Position numbers and translations under genes: made by a program | Notes under the pieces: model-generated | Told to the model about the DNA's origin: nothing | Seen by the model: only the letters and a program-made list of their open reading frames with translations | Database searches by the model: none | Shown here: positions 1 through 9,445 of the stretch, in pieces | How positions within the stretch are numbered: the stretch's first letter is position 1 | Layout of the letters: each line of letters opens with the position of its first letter | Assembly (NCBI GenBank): GCA_964617665.1 | Contig: CAZUAH010000014.1 | Coordinates: 1-62,786, forward strand | Direction of reading: 5' to 3' | From: JADHUC01 sp964617665 | Lineage (GTDB): Bacteria > Planctomycetota > Planctomycetia > Pirellulales > Pirellulaceae | DNA length: 62,786 nucleotides

Positions 1-803
1 CGGGCCTGGCGACGATAGTAGCAATAGTGCTGGCAGAGCAAGTGTTGAGGTTGATCAATGTAGACATTGTCGCCCAGCATGAGTAATGCGGCAGGCTTGA
101 CACTGCGGATCGTGTCCCACATGCGTTCCCACTGCGGCACGTATCCTGCGCCGCCGCCGAAAGCGACCGAGAATCGCCCGCCCTTGCCGGTTTCGGGGAA
201 TGTGGTGAGACGGGCGTTGGCGACATCGACAGTTTTGCCGTCGATCAGTACTTGGTATTCGTAACGTGTCGCGGGAGTTAGCCCGGTGAGCATAGCGATC
301 GCCGCGAAGTCGCTAGCAGGTGCGGTGCTCGCCGTCTCCGAGAGCCGATCACCGATCTTCACTTGGACCTCGGCCGCCGTCGCTGTTCGTACCCAGAACG
401 AAGCGCTGGTATCGGTCACCGAGCCAACCATCGGGCCGTGCAGCAGCGGGAGATCACCGTGTTCCGCCGCCCAGGCTTTGAAAGCATCCGTTTCGTATAG
501 CGGAGCGAGCAGATCTCGCGGCCCGACAACCAATCTTGCGAACGGCAGGCCGGCGTCGAGCGCTTCGCCGGCCCACTTGACGGCGGTTGGAGTATCACCC
601 TGATTCAGTGCGAGCATCATTCGAACGAAATGCGTCTCGGGATCATCTTTGTCCGCCTTGGCCAATGCCTTCTCGACCTTTTTGAAATCTGCTGCAGCGA
701 TGCCCTGCGTCGCATTGCGTTGAGGATCGTGTTGAGCGACGGCGAAATCGACGGAGCCTACACAGACAGCCAGGATCAAAACATGTGTAGAGTATTTCAA
801 CAT
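1..803 (-). CDS. PhoD-like metallophosphatase, 3' end outside the window
   Basis: This is the N-terminal 267 residues of a secreted PhoD/alkaline-phosphatase-D-like metallophosphoesterase. The gene starts at ATG 803 and runs off the left edge. I read a signal peptide (MLKYSTHVLILAVCVGSVDF), then a short helical segment, then the Fn3-like N-terminal PhoD domain (HGPMVGSVTDTSASFWVRT, about residues 120-140). The start of the metallophosphatase domain carries the metal-binding LGDNVYID motif near residue 250. Family members hydrolyse phosphodiesters or phosphomonoesters outside the cytoplasm, with metal bound by Asp/His ligands. Only the first Asp block is visible, so substrate cannot be judged. 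It lies downstream of, and on the same strand as, the ceramidase-like gene, with a 144 bp gap. Confidence 0.85.
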   Translation of the reverse strand, partial: MLKYSTHVLILAVCVGSVDFAVAQHDPQRNATQGIAAADFKKVEKALAKADKDDPETHFVRMMLALNQGDTPTAVKWAGEALDAGLPFARLVVGPRDLLAPLYETDAFKAWAAEHGDLPLLHGPMVGSVTDTSASFWVRTATAAEVQVKIGDRLSETASTAPASDFAAIAMLTGLTPATRYEYQVLIDGKTVDVANARLTTFPETGKGGRFSVAFGGGAGYVPQWERMWDTIRSVKPAALLMLGDNVYIDQPQHLLCQHYCYYRRQA

Positions 804-947
804 TATTTCGTGCCTTTGCTGATTGGTATCGTTGCCAGAATATGACCGCCGTTAAACGAGAATGCCGGAAACCACAGTAACTGTCCTCATTGTGGCAGCG
901 TTTCTTTAGTATCAATGATGCCCGCGGTGAGAATCTCAACATTGTTC

Positions 948-2306
948 CTAATCGGACAGTGCCGCTTGCCGGTGTACTTCTTCGACGATTCGTTTTTCGA
1001 CGCCGGTGGCCCAGGGACTTGGTCGACCGTAGTAGATCATGGCGGTCGCTCCTTCGTAACCACCTTCGGCGAGTACACGTTCCGATGGAATGTAAGCCAT
1101 CCCGTCGTTTGCGTAGGCCGCGACCCAGGTTGACCGGGAATCCAGTTCCGCTTTCAGACGTAGCGAATAATCGACAACAACTTCGCCGCCCAGAAATACC
1201 ATCGTCGGCCCGTTGCCCAATTTCCAGGTCTGGACAGGGTAAGGATACGTTGGCGCGATTCGGCCATCGCGATTCAAGGCGGCAAGCAAGCTCTTCGCCC
1301 TCGCCACCAGATAGCGGTTGGTCGATTCGGACTCGGCCTCCAATTCCTCGCGTGACGGGATGTGGGCGAACGCCAGGTCGATTTCGGCGTAATGGCAGGC
1401 CAAACGGCCTTCGACGGAACGTGGCGAGTCGGCGCGGGCATCGTCCACGGCCTGGGCGATATCGCGGCCGTATTGCTGGGCAAATTCGACCTTGCGGCGG
1501 GGCAGTGGGTTCTGATCGCCACCGCAACCGGCCCAGACGATCGCTGTCGCCGAGGGGTGACGCTTTTCTATTTCGATCTGCGCGAAACCCGGCCAGTCGC
1601 CCGACCATTCGTAGGACGAAAGCACCGTAGCGTGACAGGCATAACCGCAAACGATGGCCTGAAGCTCACCCGCGTCGTCCGCAACGAACAGCACGGGTAC
1701 GTCATGATCGTCCGGTCCTTTCAGCTTGCCGGCAGTTCGCAACTCGGGCACTTCGGCGGCGCGATTCTTTCGCCGGTTCGCTGCAAACGTCGCTCTACCC
1801 ACACTCCAACTCAAACGGCACGGCGACAGATTCTCGATGGCTTGGCCGGCCACTGCCACCATCTTTCGTTCGAGCGATTTGTCGAACTCCTCTTTCAGCC
1901 TATGTTGTTCTTCATCGAACAAGAAATAAGCTCGACGACCAACCACAGGGCCCGAATGCGTGTGCGTGGCGCATATGGCGATCGACTTTCGTGGTAGTTC
2001 GTACTTGTCGGCAAGTTGCTCGCAAACGCGATTCGAGAGATCCCGGTAGGTGTTGCTGACCTCGATCGTGATCAACACGGCGCGCGTGCCATGCGGGTCC
2101 TCCAATGCAAGGGCTCTGCTCCACAATTCGGTCATCGTGCCGGTGGCCGGTTTGTTGCGGCTGGCGTAACCCATCATCCACATGGGCTTTTCGGGTGTGA
2201 TTTTGATTTTGGCGACACCGGCCCTCCAGCCGACAGCATCAACTTGTGGTGTTGCGGCTGCCAGGGCAGTTACCGCGAGGGCTAGAAGCGATAATCTGAT
2301 TTGCAT
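948..2306 (-). CDS. neutral/alkaline ceramidase-like secreted hydrolase
   Basis: This 452-residue protein belongs to the neutral/alkaline non-lysosomal ceramidase N-terminal family, whose characterised members hydrolyse ceramide to sphingosine and fatty acid. I chose ATG 2306 because it gives a signal peptide (MQIRLSLLALAVTALAAATP) and has AAAGGGGA just upstream. The longer reading to 2354 has no such support. The AG(V)AKIKITPEKP block at the mature N-terminus, the zinc-type ATHTHSGP motif near residue 116 and the GCGGDQNP block are typical of the family. It is much shorter than true ceramidases (about 650-700 residues) and lacks their C-terminal Ig-like domain. Planctomycetes carry many such short homologues with unknown substrates, so ceramidase activity is not implied. 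A second member lies at 61461-62678. Confidence 0.85.
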   Translation of the reverse strand: MQIRLSLLALAVTALAAATPQVDAVGWRAGVAKIKITPEKPMWMMGYASRNKPATGTMTELWSRALALEDPHGTRAVLITIEVSNTYRDLSNRVCEQLADKYELPRKSIAICATHTHSGPVVGRRAYFLFDEEQHRLKEEFDKSLERKMVAVAGQAIENLSPCRLSWSVGRATFAANRRKNRAAEVPELRTAGKLKGPDDHDVPVLFVADDAGELQAIVCGYACHATVLSSYEWSGDWPGFAQIEIEKRHPSATAIVWAGCGGDQNPLPRRKVEFAQQYGRDIAQAVDDARADSPRSVEGRLACHYAEIDLAFAHIPSREELEAESESTNRYLVARAKSLLAALNRDGRIAPTYPYPVQTWKLGNGPTMVFLGGEVVVDYSLRLKAELDSRSTWVAAYANDGMAYIPSERVLAEGGYEGATAMIYYGRPSPWATGVEKRIVEEVHRQAALSD

Positions 2307-2388
2307 GGTTTGTCCCCTTTGCGGCTGACGTCTGTCTCCACCGGCACTCACCATATTGCATGCTGCCGATGTGCGTGCGAGCCGACGG

Positions 2389-4464
2389 TTACGGTTTTGG
2401 GTTCTGTCCAGGAGCCTCAGGCACTTCCCCCGTCACCTGCTCGAGCGTCGCTGTTCCGCTCTTGCCGCGTTTGGCGACGTAGCGGACGGGCGCGGTCTTG
2501 GTCGGCTTGCCGTCGTCGTCCTTCTCCAGAATCAGTTCGCCGTTGGCCATGAACTCCTGGCGATCCTCACCGCGTATTCGTGTCCACCCCAGAAGGGTCC
2601 CGTCGTCGGCATAGTGGTACTCGTCACGCCAATCCTTGGGCAGATCCAGCAACGGGTCGACGTATCTGCCCTTGACCGCCGGGTCGGTATAGTCGACTGC
2701 CTGGATGCGGTGCTGGTCGTCGTAGACGCGTTTCGCGTTGTCCAGGTAATAAAAGCAGACGAAGCCCGGAGCCGAATAGTGCTGGCCGTTGTGGACAAAG
2801 ACGCCGATGTCCACGCGGTTGGATTCCATCTTCGAGCCTTCAGTGATAGGACGGCGCTCGTGGTAGGGTACGATTAGCTCGACCTGCGAGCCGGCGTCGT
2901 CAAGCTTGTTGACCCGGATGCGAGAGACGTCGCCGCGCAGTACGACCCAATGGTAGGTTAGAGGTTTTCCGTCCAGATCCTTGCTCGCCTGGGCACTGAC
3001 GACCATACGGCGCTCGTACTTGGTCGACTTGACCACTCGGGCGATGACACAAGGCGTGTCGAACATGCGTTCGCGTGGTGCGACGTCGAAGTAGTCGCGG
3101 CCGACGACCGCTTGATCTTCCTCGATCACTCTGAGTTGCACCACGGGCGGCAACGAATCAGGCGTCATGTCGTGGGCCAGCGTCACCATTCTTTCCATCT
3201 GAATTTGGCCGCCGTCGAAGACTGTGGGATGGGCCTTGCCGGTCAGGTAGTCGTCGGGCGTTTCGGCCGTCTTGTTGCTGCTGCGGAAGATCATCTGCAC
3301 GGTGGCCATCAGCGCGCCGGATTTGGCCAGCTTCTGCTTGACCTCGGGCCGGAACGCCGCCAGTGTGGCGGCGACGGCGTTCATGAAAGCGCGGTCCGAG
3401 CCCGACGAGCCTTGCGAGATGATCATGTACGGCGTATTGGCCGCGAACACGTCGCCGTGGCCCTTGCCATCGACTTGCGGGTCGTGGTCGCGATGTTCGG
3501 GGTAGAAGTACATGTGATTGCCCATGTACTGCCGGTACAGCAGCCCAGCGCCGCGCGGGTTCGTCAGAGCGTTTCGAGCCTGGCTTCGCCAGAACGGCCC
3601 CGAAGTGAGGGCTGTTGACGAATTGCCGATCGTGATGCCGTTGTACAGAAACGATAGCTGCAGCCCATGGTGTACGCGGCGTTTGCGGGCTTCCTCAGAG
3701 AACTCGATACGTGTCAACTGAGGGAACGCCTTGAAGTTCATGTTCGAATGGTCGCTGTCGTGATTGTCGTACAGGTCGCCGTGGTTGCCGGCGGCGGTGC
3801 CCTCCTCGTACCACGTGCGCAAGAGGTCGCCGGCCTTGCCGAGCCCGACAGCGACTGGCTTGTCGACCGTAACCTCGCGGTCGAGTTTGAAGAGGGTATG
3901 GAACACGCCGAGCTTGGCGTTCCAGGCCGTATTACCCTCGCCGACCGATACTTGGCCGTCCTCGATCTCGGTCGGCGTGACCTGGTAACGCCAGCCTTCG
4001 GGCTTGGCCTCGAGCGGCTTGTCCGCCTTATCGACGATCTCCTTGAACCGATCATCCTCGCGCAAGCTTTTCAGATCCTCGTCGGCCTCTATGTGCTTGG
4101 CGTTACGGAAGCCGAGCTCGACGGACTTGTCCAGCGCGGCGAAGGCCTCATCCTTCCTGCCCAAACGAGCCACGACGCACGCGAGGTTGTAGTGGGAATT
4201 GGCGTTGTGCGGCACACGCTCGATCGATTGGCGGAGCACCTTTTCGGCCTGCTCGTACTCGCCACGGGCCAGCAACGTGGCAATCGCACGTGCAGACGCG
4301 GCTTGCCTGAACTGCAGCGAGGGCAAATCGAACACGCAGGGAGTTTCGGGCGTCGGCGTTTCGTCCGCGGCTCGAATTGGTGTGACTAGGGTAAGAAGGA
4401 TCGAGAAGGCCAAGGCGGGGCGGATCAGGTAGGTCAACGCAACGCTCCTTGTGTGGATTGTCAT
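2389..4464 (-). CDS. secreted TPR protein of unknown function
   Basis: The predicted product has 691 residues. ATG 4464 is preferred because it gives a signal peptide ending near TPIRAADE. Residues about 45-150 hold TPR-type helices (EYEQAEKVLRQSIERVPHN, then DEAFAALDKSVELGFRN) ending in a REDDRFKEIV segment, as in the TPR end-of-group domain. The remaining 540 residues form a conserved-looking domain with no catalytic motif I can name. It contains HGDLYDNHDSDHSNMNF and a MYFYPEHRDHDP stretch rich in Asp and His, which could bind metal. The tail is rich in charged residues. It precedes the ceramidase-like gene by 82 bp on the same strand and may be cotranscribed with it. Function is unknown. 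Confidence 0.8.
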   Translation of the reverse strand: MTIHTRSVALTYLIRPALAFSILLTLVTPIRAADETPTPETPCVFDLPSLQFRQAASARAIATLLARGEYEQAEKVLRQSIERVPHNANSHYNLACVVARLGRKDEAFAALDKSVELGFRNAKHIEADEDLKSLREDDRFKEIVDKADKPLEAKPEGWRYQVTPTEIEDGQVSVGEGNTAWNAKLGVFHTLFKLDREVTVDKPVAVGLGKAGDLLRTWYEEGTAAGNHGDLYDNHDSDHSNMNFKAFPQLTRIEFSEEARKRRVHHGLQLSFLYNGITIGNSSTALTSGPFWRSQARNALTNPRGAGLLYRQYMGNHMYFYPEHRDHDPQVDGKGHGDVFAANTPYMIISQGSSGSDRAFMNAVAATLAAFRPEVKQKLAKSGALMATVQMIFRSSNKTAETPDDYLTGKAHPTVFDGGQIQMERMVTLAHDMTPDSLPPVVQLRVIEEDQAVVGRDYFDVAPRERMFDTPCVIARVVKSTKYERRMVVSAQASKDLDGKPLTYHWVVLRGDVSRIRVNKLDDAGSQVELIVPYHERRPITEGSKMESNRVDIGVFVHNGQHYSAPGFVCFYYLDNAKRVYDDQHRIQAVDYTDPAVKGRYVDPLLDLPKDWRDEYHYADDGTLLGWTRIRGEDRQEFMANGELILEKDDDGKPTKTAPVRYVAKRGKSGTATLEQVTGEVPEAPGQNPKP

Positions 4465-5263
4465 TTTGGGAGGGCGAGGCCTTAGGTTGTACCACATTCC
4501 CCCAGCGTACCCGAGTGTCTTGTTTGGGCTTTCTTGATGTGGATGTGCGTTGAATTGTGAAGAGATGCGGCCATTGAGATGGTGAGATGAATCGACGGTG
4601 GAGAACTTGCGTCAACAAAGATGGCTACAAAGGCATTTGCATCGCAAGGACAGGGCCGACGATGAATCTGAAGTACCCGCCGAACGATGAGTTTTTTTCG
4701 CGTGTGTGCGACGATTTTGTTGTCACAATTCCACTCAACCGCCCCTAGCAAGCCCGTTCGCAGAGCTACCAGCACCTCGTTCGATTAGTCCGAAATCGTC
4801 CCTTTCGACGAATGGCGGGGCGTCTCATTTCGTTCGATTGTGGTTAAGGGGAACGACCGCCGAGGGGCATTCGTGGACTACTATCACGCTGGCAGGCGGG
4901 TTCTTTTTCAGGCGGCAAAGGCCGCAAACGCGGAATTTCCTGTCGGCAGGCTTGAAAACGGAACCCCTGGAGCACAAAATATCTTAGGAAAGTTCGATGT
5001 TTTGGACCTAGACCCTGCCTTCGGCCGAGTTAGAATTTATCCACCCACACAGTTCACCGTTCGCCCTGCGTATGCTTAGTTAGCATGCTACTTACCACCC
5101 CATAAAGCAAGGTTTGCGAACTGTTTCGGACACCGTTTTTGTGGGTTAATCGTTCCCGATCGGCAATTTGGCAGGTCTGGGTAGCGGGTCGGGAGGCGGT
5201 TTTTGTGCCCTGACCGCAATTTTTTACCAAATATCCACGTGTGGAAGATGGTCGAGAAAAGGG
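4465..5263. other. intergenic region with no supported gene
   Basis: About 800 bases between the TPR gene and the sigma factor promoter region. Only short open frames are present, none with a convincing ribosome binding site or recognisable product. AT-richer patches lie near 4680-4720 and 5210-5240. I see no RNA gene or repeat here. Confidence 0.5.
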
Positions 5264-5272
5264 TGGTACAAT
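5264..5272 (+). promoter_or_regulatory. candidate extended -10 promoter element of the sigma factor gene
   Basis: TGGTACAAT matches the extended -10 pattern TGnTATAAT with one mismatch in the hexamer. No good -35 hexamer is visible 17 bases upstream, which is tolerated by extended -10 promoters. It would give a leader of roughly 200 bases before the sigma factor start. Confidence 0.35.
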
Positions 5273-5483
5273 TGGTTGCCTGCAGGATGCTCTCTAGCGC
5301 TGTGGTATGGCGAGATCTCGACTGTTTTTTTTGACGACGACCCGGCGGCGTCGCGGCGAGTCGCGACGGCCTCAGTTAGCTGTTTGACAATCCCGGTATG
5401 GCTTTAGCGTTTGTTCAACGGACTGTGATCACTTTCTGTCCTAGGACTAGCAACCGTACAAAGTGTTGGTGAGGAGTGCTGCG

Positions 5484-7061
5484 TTGTACGAAACGATAAT
5501 TGATTTCGAAGATGGTACGACTCGATCCCCTGAGGATGACGAGAACCTGCAGGGTATTGCGATCGAGGAGGTCGAGGACGACGAAGAAGAGGAGGAGGAT
5601 GTCGCCGAACCGGCTGCCGAGGTCGAAGCGGACCCACAGAAGGTGAAGGAAGCAGAGCAGGCACTGCTAGCAGCCGTCGAGGACAACGAATCTTGGTCCG
5701 ACGACCCGGTTCGCATGTATTTGACGCAGATGGGTGAGATTCCGCTGCTGACCCGCCAGGAAGAAATCCGTCTCGCCAGAAAGATCGAGATCACTCGCCG
5801 GAAGTTCCGCGCCAAACTTCTGGAATGCGATTACGTCATACAGATGGCCTTCAAAACGCTCAAACGCGTCCACGAAGGCGAATTGCCCTTCGACCGTACG
5901 GTTCAAGTCTCGGTCACCGATCGCCTGGAAAAGGAACAGATACTCGGTCGTATTCCGCATAATCTGCGCACGCTGGAGGTTTTGCTCAAACGCAACAGGC
6001 ACGACTACCGCACCGCTATGGGGAAATCAAGCGGTAGGAAACGTCGCCGAGAAGCATGGACTCGGCTTTCTCGTCGCCGACGTCGTGCGGTGCGTTTGGT
6101 CGAAGAGTTGGGGCTGCGAACTCAGAAGATCGAACAACTGATCCCAGTGCTGGAAGACTTCTCCGTCTGCGTCAACGAATTGAAGGATAAGATTCGGGCA
6201 ACCAAACGAGATCGCTCGCTGGTCGTAGAACGCGACGAGTGGATTCGGGAGTACCGCGCTGTATTAAAGGCCACTCAGGAAACGCCAACTAGCTTGGCAA
6301 GCCGCGTGCGCTACCTGAAGCGGGTTTACTCCGAGTACCAGCAGGCCAAACGCGAATTGTCCGAAGGCAATCTGCGATTGGTGGTGTCGATCGCCAAGAA
6401 GTACCGCAACCGCGGCTTGAGCTTCCTGGATCTGATCCAAGAGGGAAACGCCGGTCTGATGCGCGCGGTCGATAAGTTTGAATACCGCCGCGGCTTCAAG
6501 TTCTGCACCTATGCCACGTGGTGGATTCGCCAGGCAATTACTCGGGCCGTGGCTGACCAGAGCCGCACGATACGTATTCCGGTGCACATGGTGGAAACCA
6601 TGTCGCGAGTCCGAAACGTGTCGCGTCTGTTGCTGCAGGAAAAAGGACGTGAGCCTACGTTGGAAGAGGTGGCTCGTCGAGCGGAGACCACCGTCGAAGA
6701 GGCTCGGCGCGTGCTGGCCATGAGCCGCTATCCGATCAGCCTGGATCGCCCCGTGGGCAACAGCGAGGACAGCCATTTCGGCGACCTGCTGCCGGACGGC
6801 ACCGCTGAAAGCCCCGCCACAGGTGCATCGCAGGAAATGCTACGAGGCCGCATCAACAAGGTGCTCAAGACGCTGAGTTACCGCGAACGCGAGATCATCA
6901 AGCTGCGGTACGGCTTAGGCGACGGCTATAGCTACACGCTGGAAGAGGTGGGACACATCTTCAAGGTGACCCGCGAACGCATCCGGCAAATCGAAGCCAA
7001 GGCGGTGCGAAAGCTACAGCAGCCCAGCCGCAGCCAAGAACTAGTCGGGTTCCTCGACTGA
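5484..7061 (+). CDS. rpoD: primary-type RNA polymerase sigma-70 factor
   Basis: This is a group 1/2 sigma-70 protein of 525 residues, the promoter-specificity subunit of RNA polymerase. I favour a TTG start at 5484 because GAGGAG sits 7 bases upstream; the frame is open back to GTG 5463. The N-terminus is strongly acidic (about residues 27-45). Region 1.2 follows (DDPVRMYLTQMGEIPLLTRQEE). The section before region 2 includes a very basic patch near 6025-6095. Region 2 is complete (NLRLVVSIAKKYRNRGLSF, then FKFCTYATWWIRQAITRA), region 3 is present (EKGREPTLEEVA), and region 4 has the helix-turn-helix YTLEEVGHIFKVTRERIRQIE. The GFLD-type C-terminus is familiar from planctomycetes. Whether it is the only housekeeping sigma factor cannot be told from the window. 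Confidence 0.93.
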   Translation: MYETIIDFEDGTTRSPEDDENLQGIAIEEVEDDEEEEEDVAEPAAEVEADPQKVKEAEQALLAAVEDNESWSDDPVRMYLTQMGEIPLLTRQEEIRLARKIEITRRKFRAKLLECDYVIQMAFKTLKRVHEGELPFDRTVQVSVTDRLEKEQILGRIPHNLRTLEVLLKRNRHDYRTAMGKSSGRKRRREAWTRLSRRRRRAVRLVEELGLRTQKIEQLIPVLEDFSVCVNELKDKIRATKRDRSLVVERDEWIREYRAVLKATQETPTSLASRVRYLKRVYSEYQQAKRELSEGNLRLVVSIAKKYRNRGLSFLDLIQEGNAGLMRAVDKFEYRRGFKFCTYATWWIRQAITRAVADQSRTIRIPVHMVETMSRVRNVSRLLLQEKGREPTLEEVARRAETTVEEARRVLAMSRYPISLDRPVGNSEDSHFGDLLPDGTAESPATGASQEMLRGRINKVLKTLSYREREIIKLRYGLGDGYSYTLEEVGHIFKVTRERIRQIEAKAVRKLQQPSRSQELVGFLD

Positions 7062-7149
7062 GTTTCTCGCCGCAACTGCATCAATCGTGGGACGGATTTC
7101 CAAATCCGTCCCACGCTCTTTTCTGTCACAGCAGGATCAGAGTTCTGCT

Positions 7150-8013
7150 TCACGAGGAAGCGTGCTCCGGTCGATTCAGCACGTGTCGAACCACCACTTG
7201 CCTCCACAGCGCATACAGTGGCGATGCCACTACGAAATAGAAGAAAATGATGGGTATGGCCAGTTCCTTGACAGCGAACACGATGACGATGGCAAAAATC
7301 AATTTGACCAGGTACTGGAAGCTATGACGTCCGCGTACCAACAGGTTGAAGAAGTGCGGATAGCGTACTCGCGAAACCATCAAACACGCAACGATCAAGG
7401 TCATGCCTGGCAGGATGGTTTTGATGAGGAACTCGCCCAACTGTCGCGCCGAATCGGCCGTGCCGGGATCGGACCACTGGACGAGCCCCGGGCCGATGAA
7501 CATCAACGAAGCCACCATTCCCGCCGCCGCTGGCGACGGCAGACCGCAAAACGACTCGTGGGACGAATCCTCGTCGGTCGTCACATTGAAACGTGCCAAC
7601 CGCAGCACCGTGCACAGAACATATAGCGTTGCGATCACCCACAGCACTCGCGGATGGAACAGCGGATGGAACACCCGGGAGAACGTCAACATCAGAAACG
7701 CGGGCGCCACACCAAACGTGATCGCATCCGCGAGACTGTCCAGTTGAGCGCCGAAGGGACTGGCCTGCTTGGTCAGCCGCGCAACGGGACCGTCCAAGGC
7801 GTCGAACAACATCCCCGCAAAGATCAAGACGGCAGCGATATAAAAGGGCTCCGCTACGTCGGTTTCGGGGCCTACCTTGGCCGCATAGGTAATACATCCG
7901 AACCCGCACGCCACGTTGCCCAGCGTGAGAAGTGATGGAAAGACGGCCACCATTTTTTGCCGCTTTGACTTCCTCGGCGATGCGGTATCTGATTGGCTAG
8001 ATGTCTCATGCAT
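7150..8013 (-). CDS. pssA: CDP-diacylglycerol--serine O-phosphatidyltransferase
   Basis: This membrane enzyme makes phosphatidylserine from CDP-diacylglycerol and serine. The CDP-alcohol phosphatidyltransferase signature is complete: DGPVAR, then G after 8 residues, then AQLDSLAD with the metal-binding Asp residues. It has several hydrophobic helices, including a long C-terminal one rich in Ile, Val and Phe. I start at ATG 8013, with AGAGAG 7 bases upstream; ATG 8040 is an in-frame alternative but has a poorly spaced ribosome site. It directly follows a broken psd gene (stop at 8063), so phosphatidylserine is made here while the neighbouring decarboxylase is dead. The family assignment is firm. 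Confidence 0.9.
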   Translation of the reverse strand: MHETSSQSDTASPRKSKRQKMVAVFPSLLTLGNVACGFGCITYAAKVGPETDVAEPFYIAAVLIFAGMLFDALDGPVARLTKQASPFGAQLDSLADAITFGVAPAFLMLTFSRVFHPLFHPRVLWVIATLYVLCTVLRLARFNVTTDEDSSHESFCGLPSPAAAGMVASLMFIGPGLVQWSDPGTADSARQLGEFLIKTILPGMTLIVACLMVSRVRYPHFFNLLVRGRHSFQYLVKLIFAIVIVFAVKELAIPIIFFYFVVASPLYALWRQVVVRHVLNRPEHASS

Positions 8014-8062
8014 GTGCGATCTCTCTGACCGTGTTGCCATCCCTCAAGTTATCGCTGGTGTC

Positions 8063-8545
8063 TCATTCTCCGGCTCGGCGCTGCAACACGCCATCACTGA
8101 CTTGCCGGCCCGAACACAGTTCCCCACGCGGACATCACACCAGATCGGGCTCGCGAGGCAGCACTAATTCGGTACGCGACCCAATCTGATCATACCGAAT
8201 TGTGCACCAGTTTCCAGGTCCTCGCCCAGAAATCCGGTAGACGATTCTGCGAGCGATCGCGCCGGTGATCTGGCGGACTATCACGCGCCAACGCGGCGGA
8301 GCATCTTCTACCACGCGCACCGCCATCTGCTCATTACTCTTACGCGGATTTGGGACGCATGGCGGCTAAGATAGCTTCCCACGGTAGTAAGCTAGTCCGA
8401 TTACGCGAGCTGCGAACGGTTCATGCGTACGTTGAAGACGCTCAAGAAGCTGCCAGTCTTCACGCAGGGCCCGCTAATGTGGTCGTCATGGGGGAGCTCT
8501 TCGACTTCGACGACCGTTCCATCAGCTCGATTTCAAGCCGTTCGG
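8063..8545 (-). pseudogene. psd: broken phosphatidylserine decarboxylase (psd)
   Basis: Pieces of a small Psd (archaetidylserine-decarboxylase-like, about 215 residues when whole) can be followed in order through several frames. They are ADGTVVEVEELPHDD, FLSVFNVRMNRSQLA and stop, then VIGLAYYRGKLS and stop in another frame. Next come NEQMAVRVVEDAPPRW, RQITGAIARRIVYRIS, GEDLETGAQFGMIRLG, and GSRTELVLPRE after another shift. The last piece is DVRVGNCVRAGKSVMALQ, ending at TGA 8063. At least five frame changes or stops are needed, so one sequencing error cannot explain it. The Gly-Ser pyruvoyl-forming site sits at a frame change. Gene order with the N-methyltransferase upstream and pssA downstream supports the assignment. 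The 5' limit is approximate; further decayed sequence may extend to about 8625. Confidence 0.88.
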
Positions 8546-8667
8546 TCGTTGCCGACGTTTGGCACGCACAATTCTTAGAGCGCGTATGGCGTAACTGTAG
8601 CGTGTTCGTCGCCGTTTGGACCCATGAATTACAGCGCCGGAGACGCTACACGTACGTGCGACTCGCA

Positions 8668-9351
8668 CTAGTCGACGCCTGCGTCAGGAGATGTACCTGT
8701 TTTCGCAGAGGCACCGTTGCGTAGGTGATGGGCCACGGCAGGCGGAAGGTTCAAGAACACGGTGTCGCGGTCGTGTTCATATTCCTTCAAGTAGTTGTTG
8801 ACAACGCGGCCGACACGGGCAAGTCGCCGACGTACTCTCCTCGGAGAAACCACCGTCTTGACCCGACGAATCGCCAGATACTCGAAGAAGCTCAACGTCC
8901 CGCCAGGCCGCAACAGCCGCATCAGTCGCCGTAAAAGGGAACTGACCAAATCTGTGGGGAAGTTGTTCAACGGCAGGCCGCTAATGATGTAGTCGTAGGG
9001 TTCCTCGGACGGCAAGTCCTGAACCGGCATATGAAAGATCTCGGTTTGGTCGGCGATCTTCTGAAAGTCCGGTTCCGATGCAAACCGGCCACGCATCAGA
9101 TCGACAAACCGTTCGTTCAACTCGACGATGTCCAAACGGTCGCCCGGTCCAACATGACGCACAATCTCGCGAGTCACCGCCCCCGTGCCCGGACCAACCT
9201 CCAGTATCCGGGCAGCAACGTCATGTCGGCTAAGTGGTCGGGAGAGTGCCCTTGCTAGCCCGCGGCTACTGGGCGCAATAGCACCCGTAGTCTCGAAGGT
9301 GCGGCGATACTCGCTGAGAAAAGTCACATAGTCTGATAGAGGTTTAGGCAT
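8668..9351 (-). CDS. class I SAM methyltransferase, probable phospholipid N-methyltransferase
   Basis: The 227-residue protein has the class I SAM-binding motif ILEVGPGTGAVTREIV at about residues 49-64. The acidic ribose-binding residue follows in DIVELNERFV. A YDYIISGLPLNNFP block resembles the phospholipid N-methyltransferase (PmtA, Rhodobacter type) and rRNA adenine dimethylase families. Its place directly upstream of psd and pssA remnants favours methylation of phosphatidylethanolamine towards phosphatidylcholine. A cationic segment (residues about 160-185, RRVKTVVSPRRVRRRLARVGR) would suit membrane attachment. An rRNA or small-molecule methyltransferase is the alternative. The upstream ribosome binding site is weak. 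Confidence 0.75.
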   Translation of the reverse strand: MPKPLSDYVTFLSEYRRTFETTGAIAPSSRGLARALSRPLSRHDVAARILEVGPGTGAVTREIVRHVGPGDRLDIVELNERFVDLMRGRFASEPDFQKIADQTEIFHMPVQDLPSEEPYDYIISGLPLNNFPTDLVSSLLRRLMRLLRPGGTLSFFEYLAIRRVKTVVSPRRVRRRLARVGRVVNNYLKEYEHDRDTVFLNLPPAVAHHLRNGASAKTGTSPDAGVD

Positions 9352-9445
9352 GGACTACCAATCTAGTGCCGCCAGCCAAATGAAGCAAGGAGCGACACGG
9401 ATTGTCTTGTCGTTCGCTCCCGACGGCGGTCAGAACGCCCCCAGC

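Noticed and set aside
643..1650. 335-residue minus-strand open frame
   Set aside because: Arg-rich shadow of the ceramidase-like and PhoD-like genes.
4840..5079. 79-residue plus-strand open frame upstream of the sigma factor
   Set aside because: GTG start without a ribosome site and no recognisable product; not supported as a gene.
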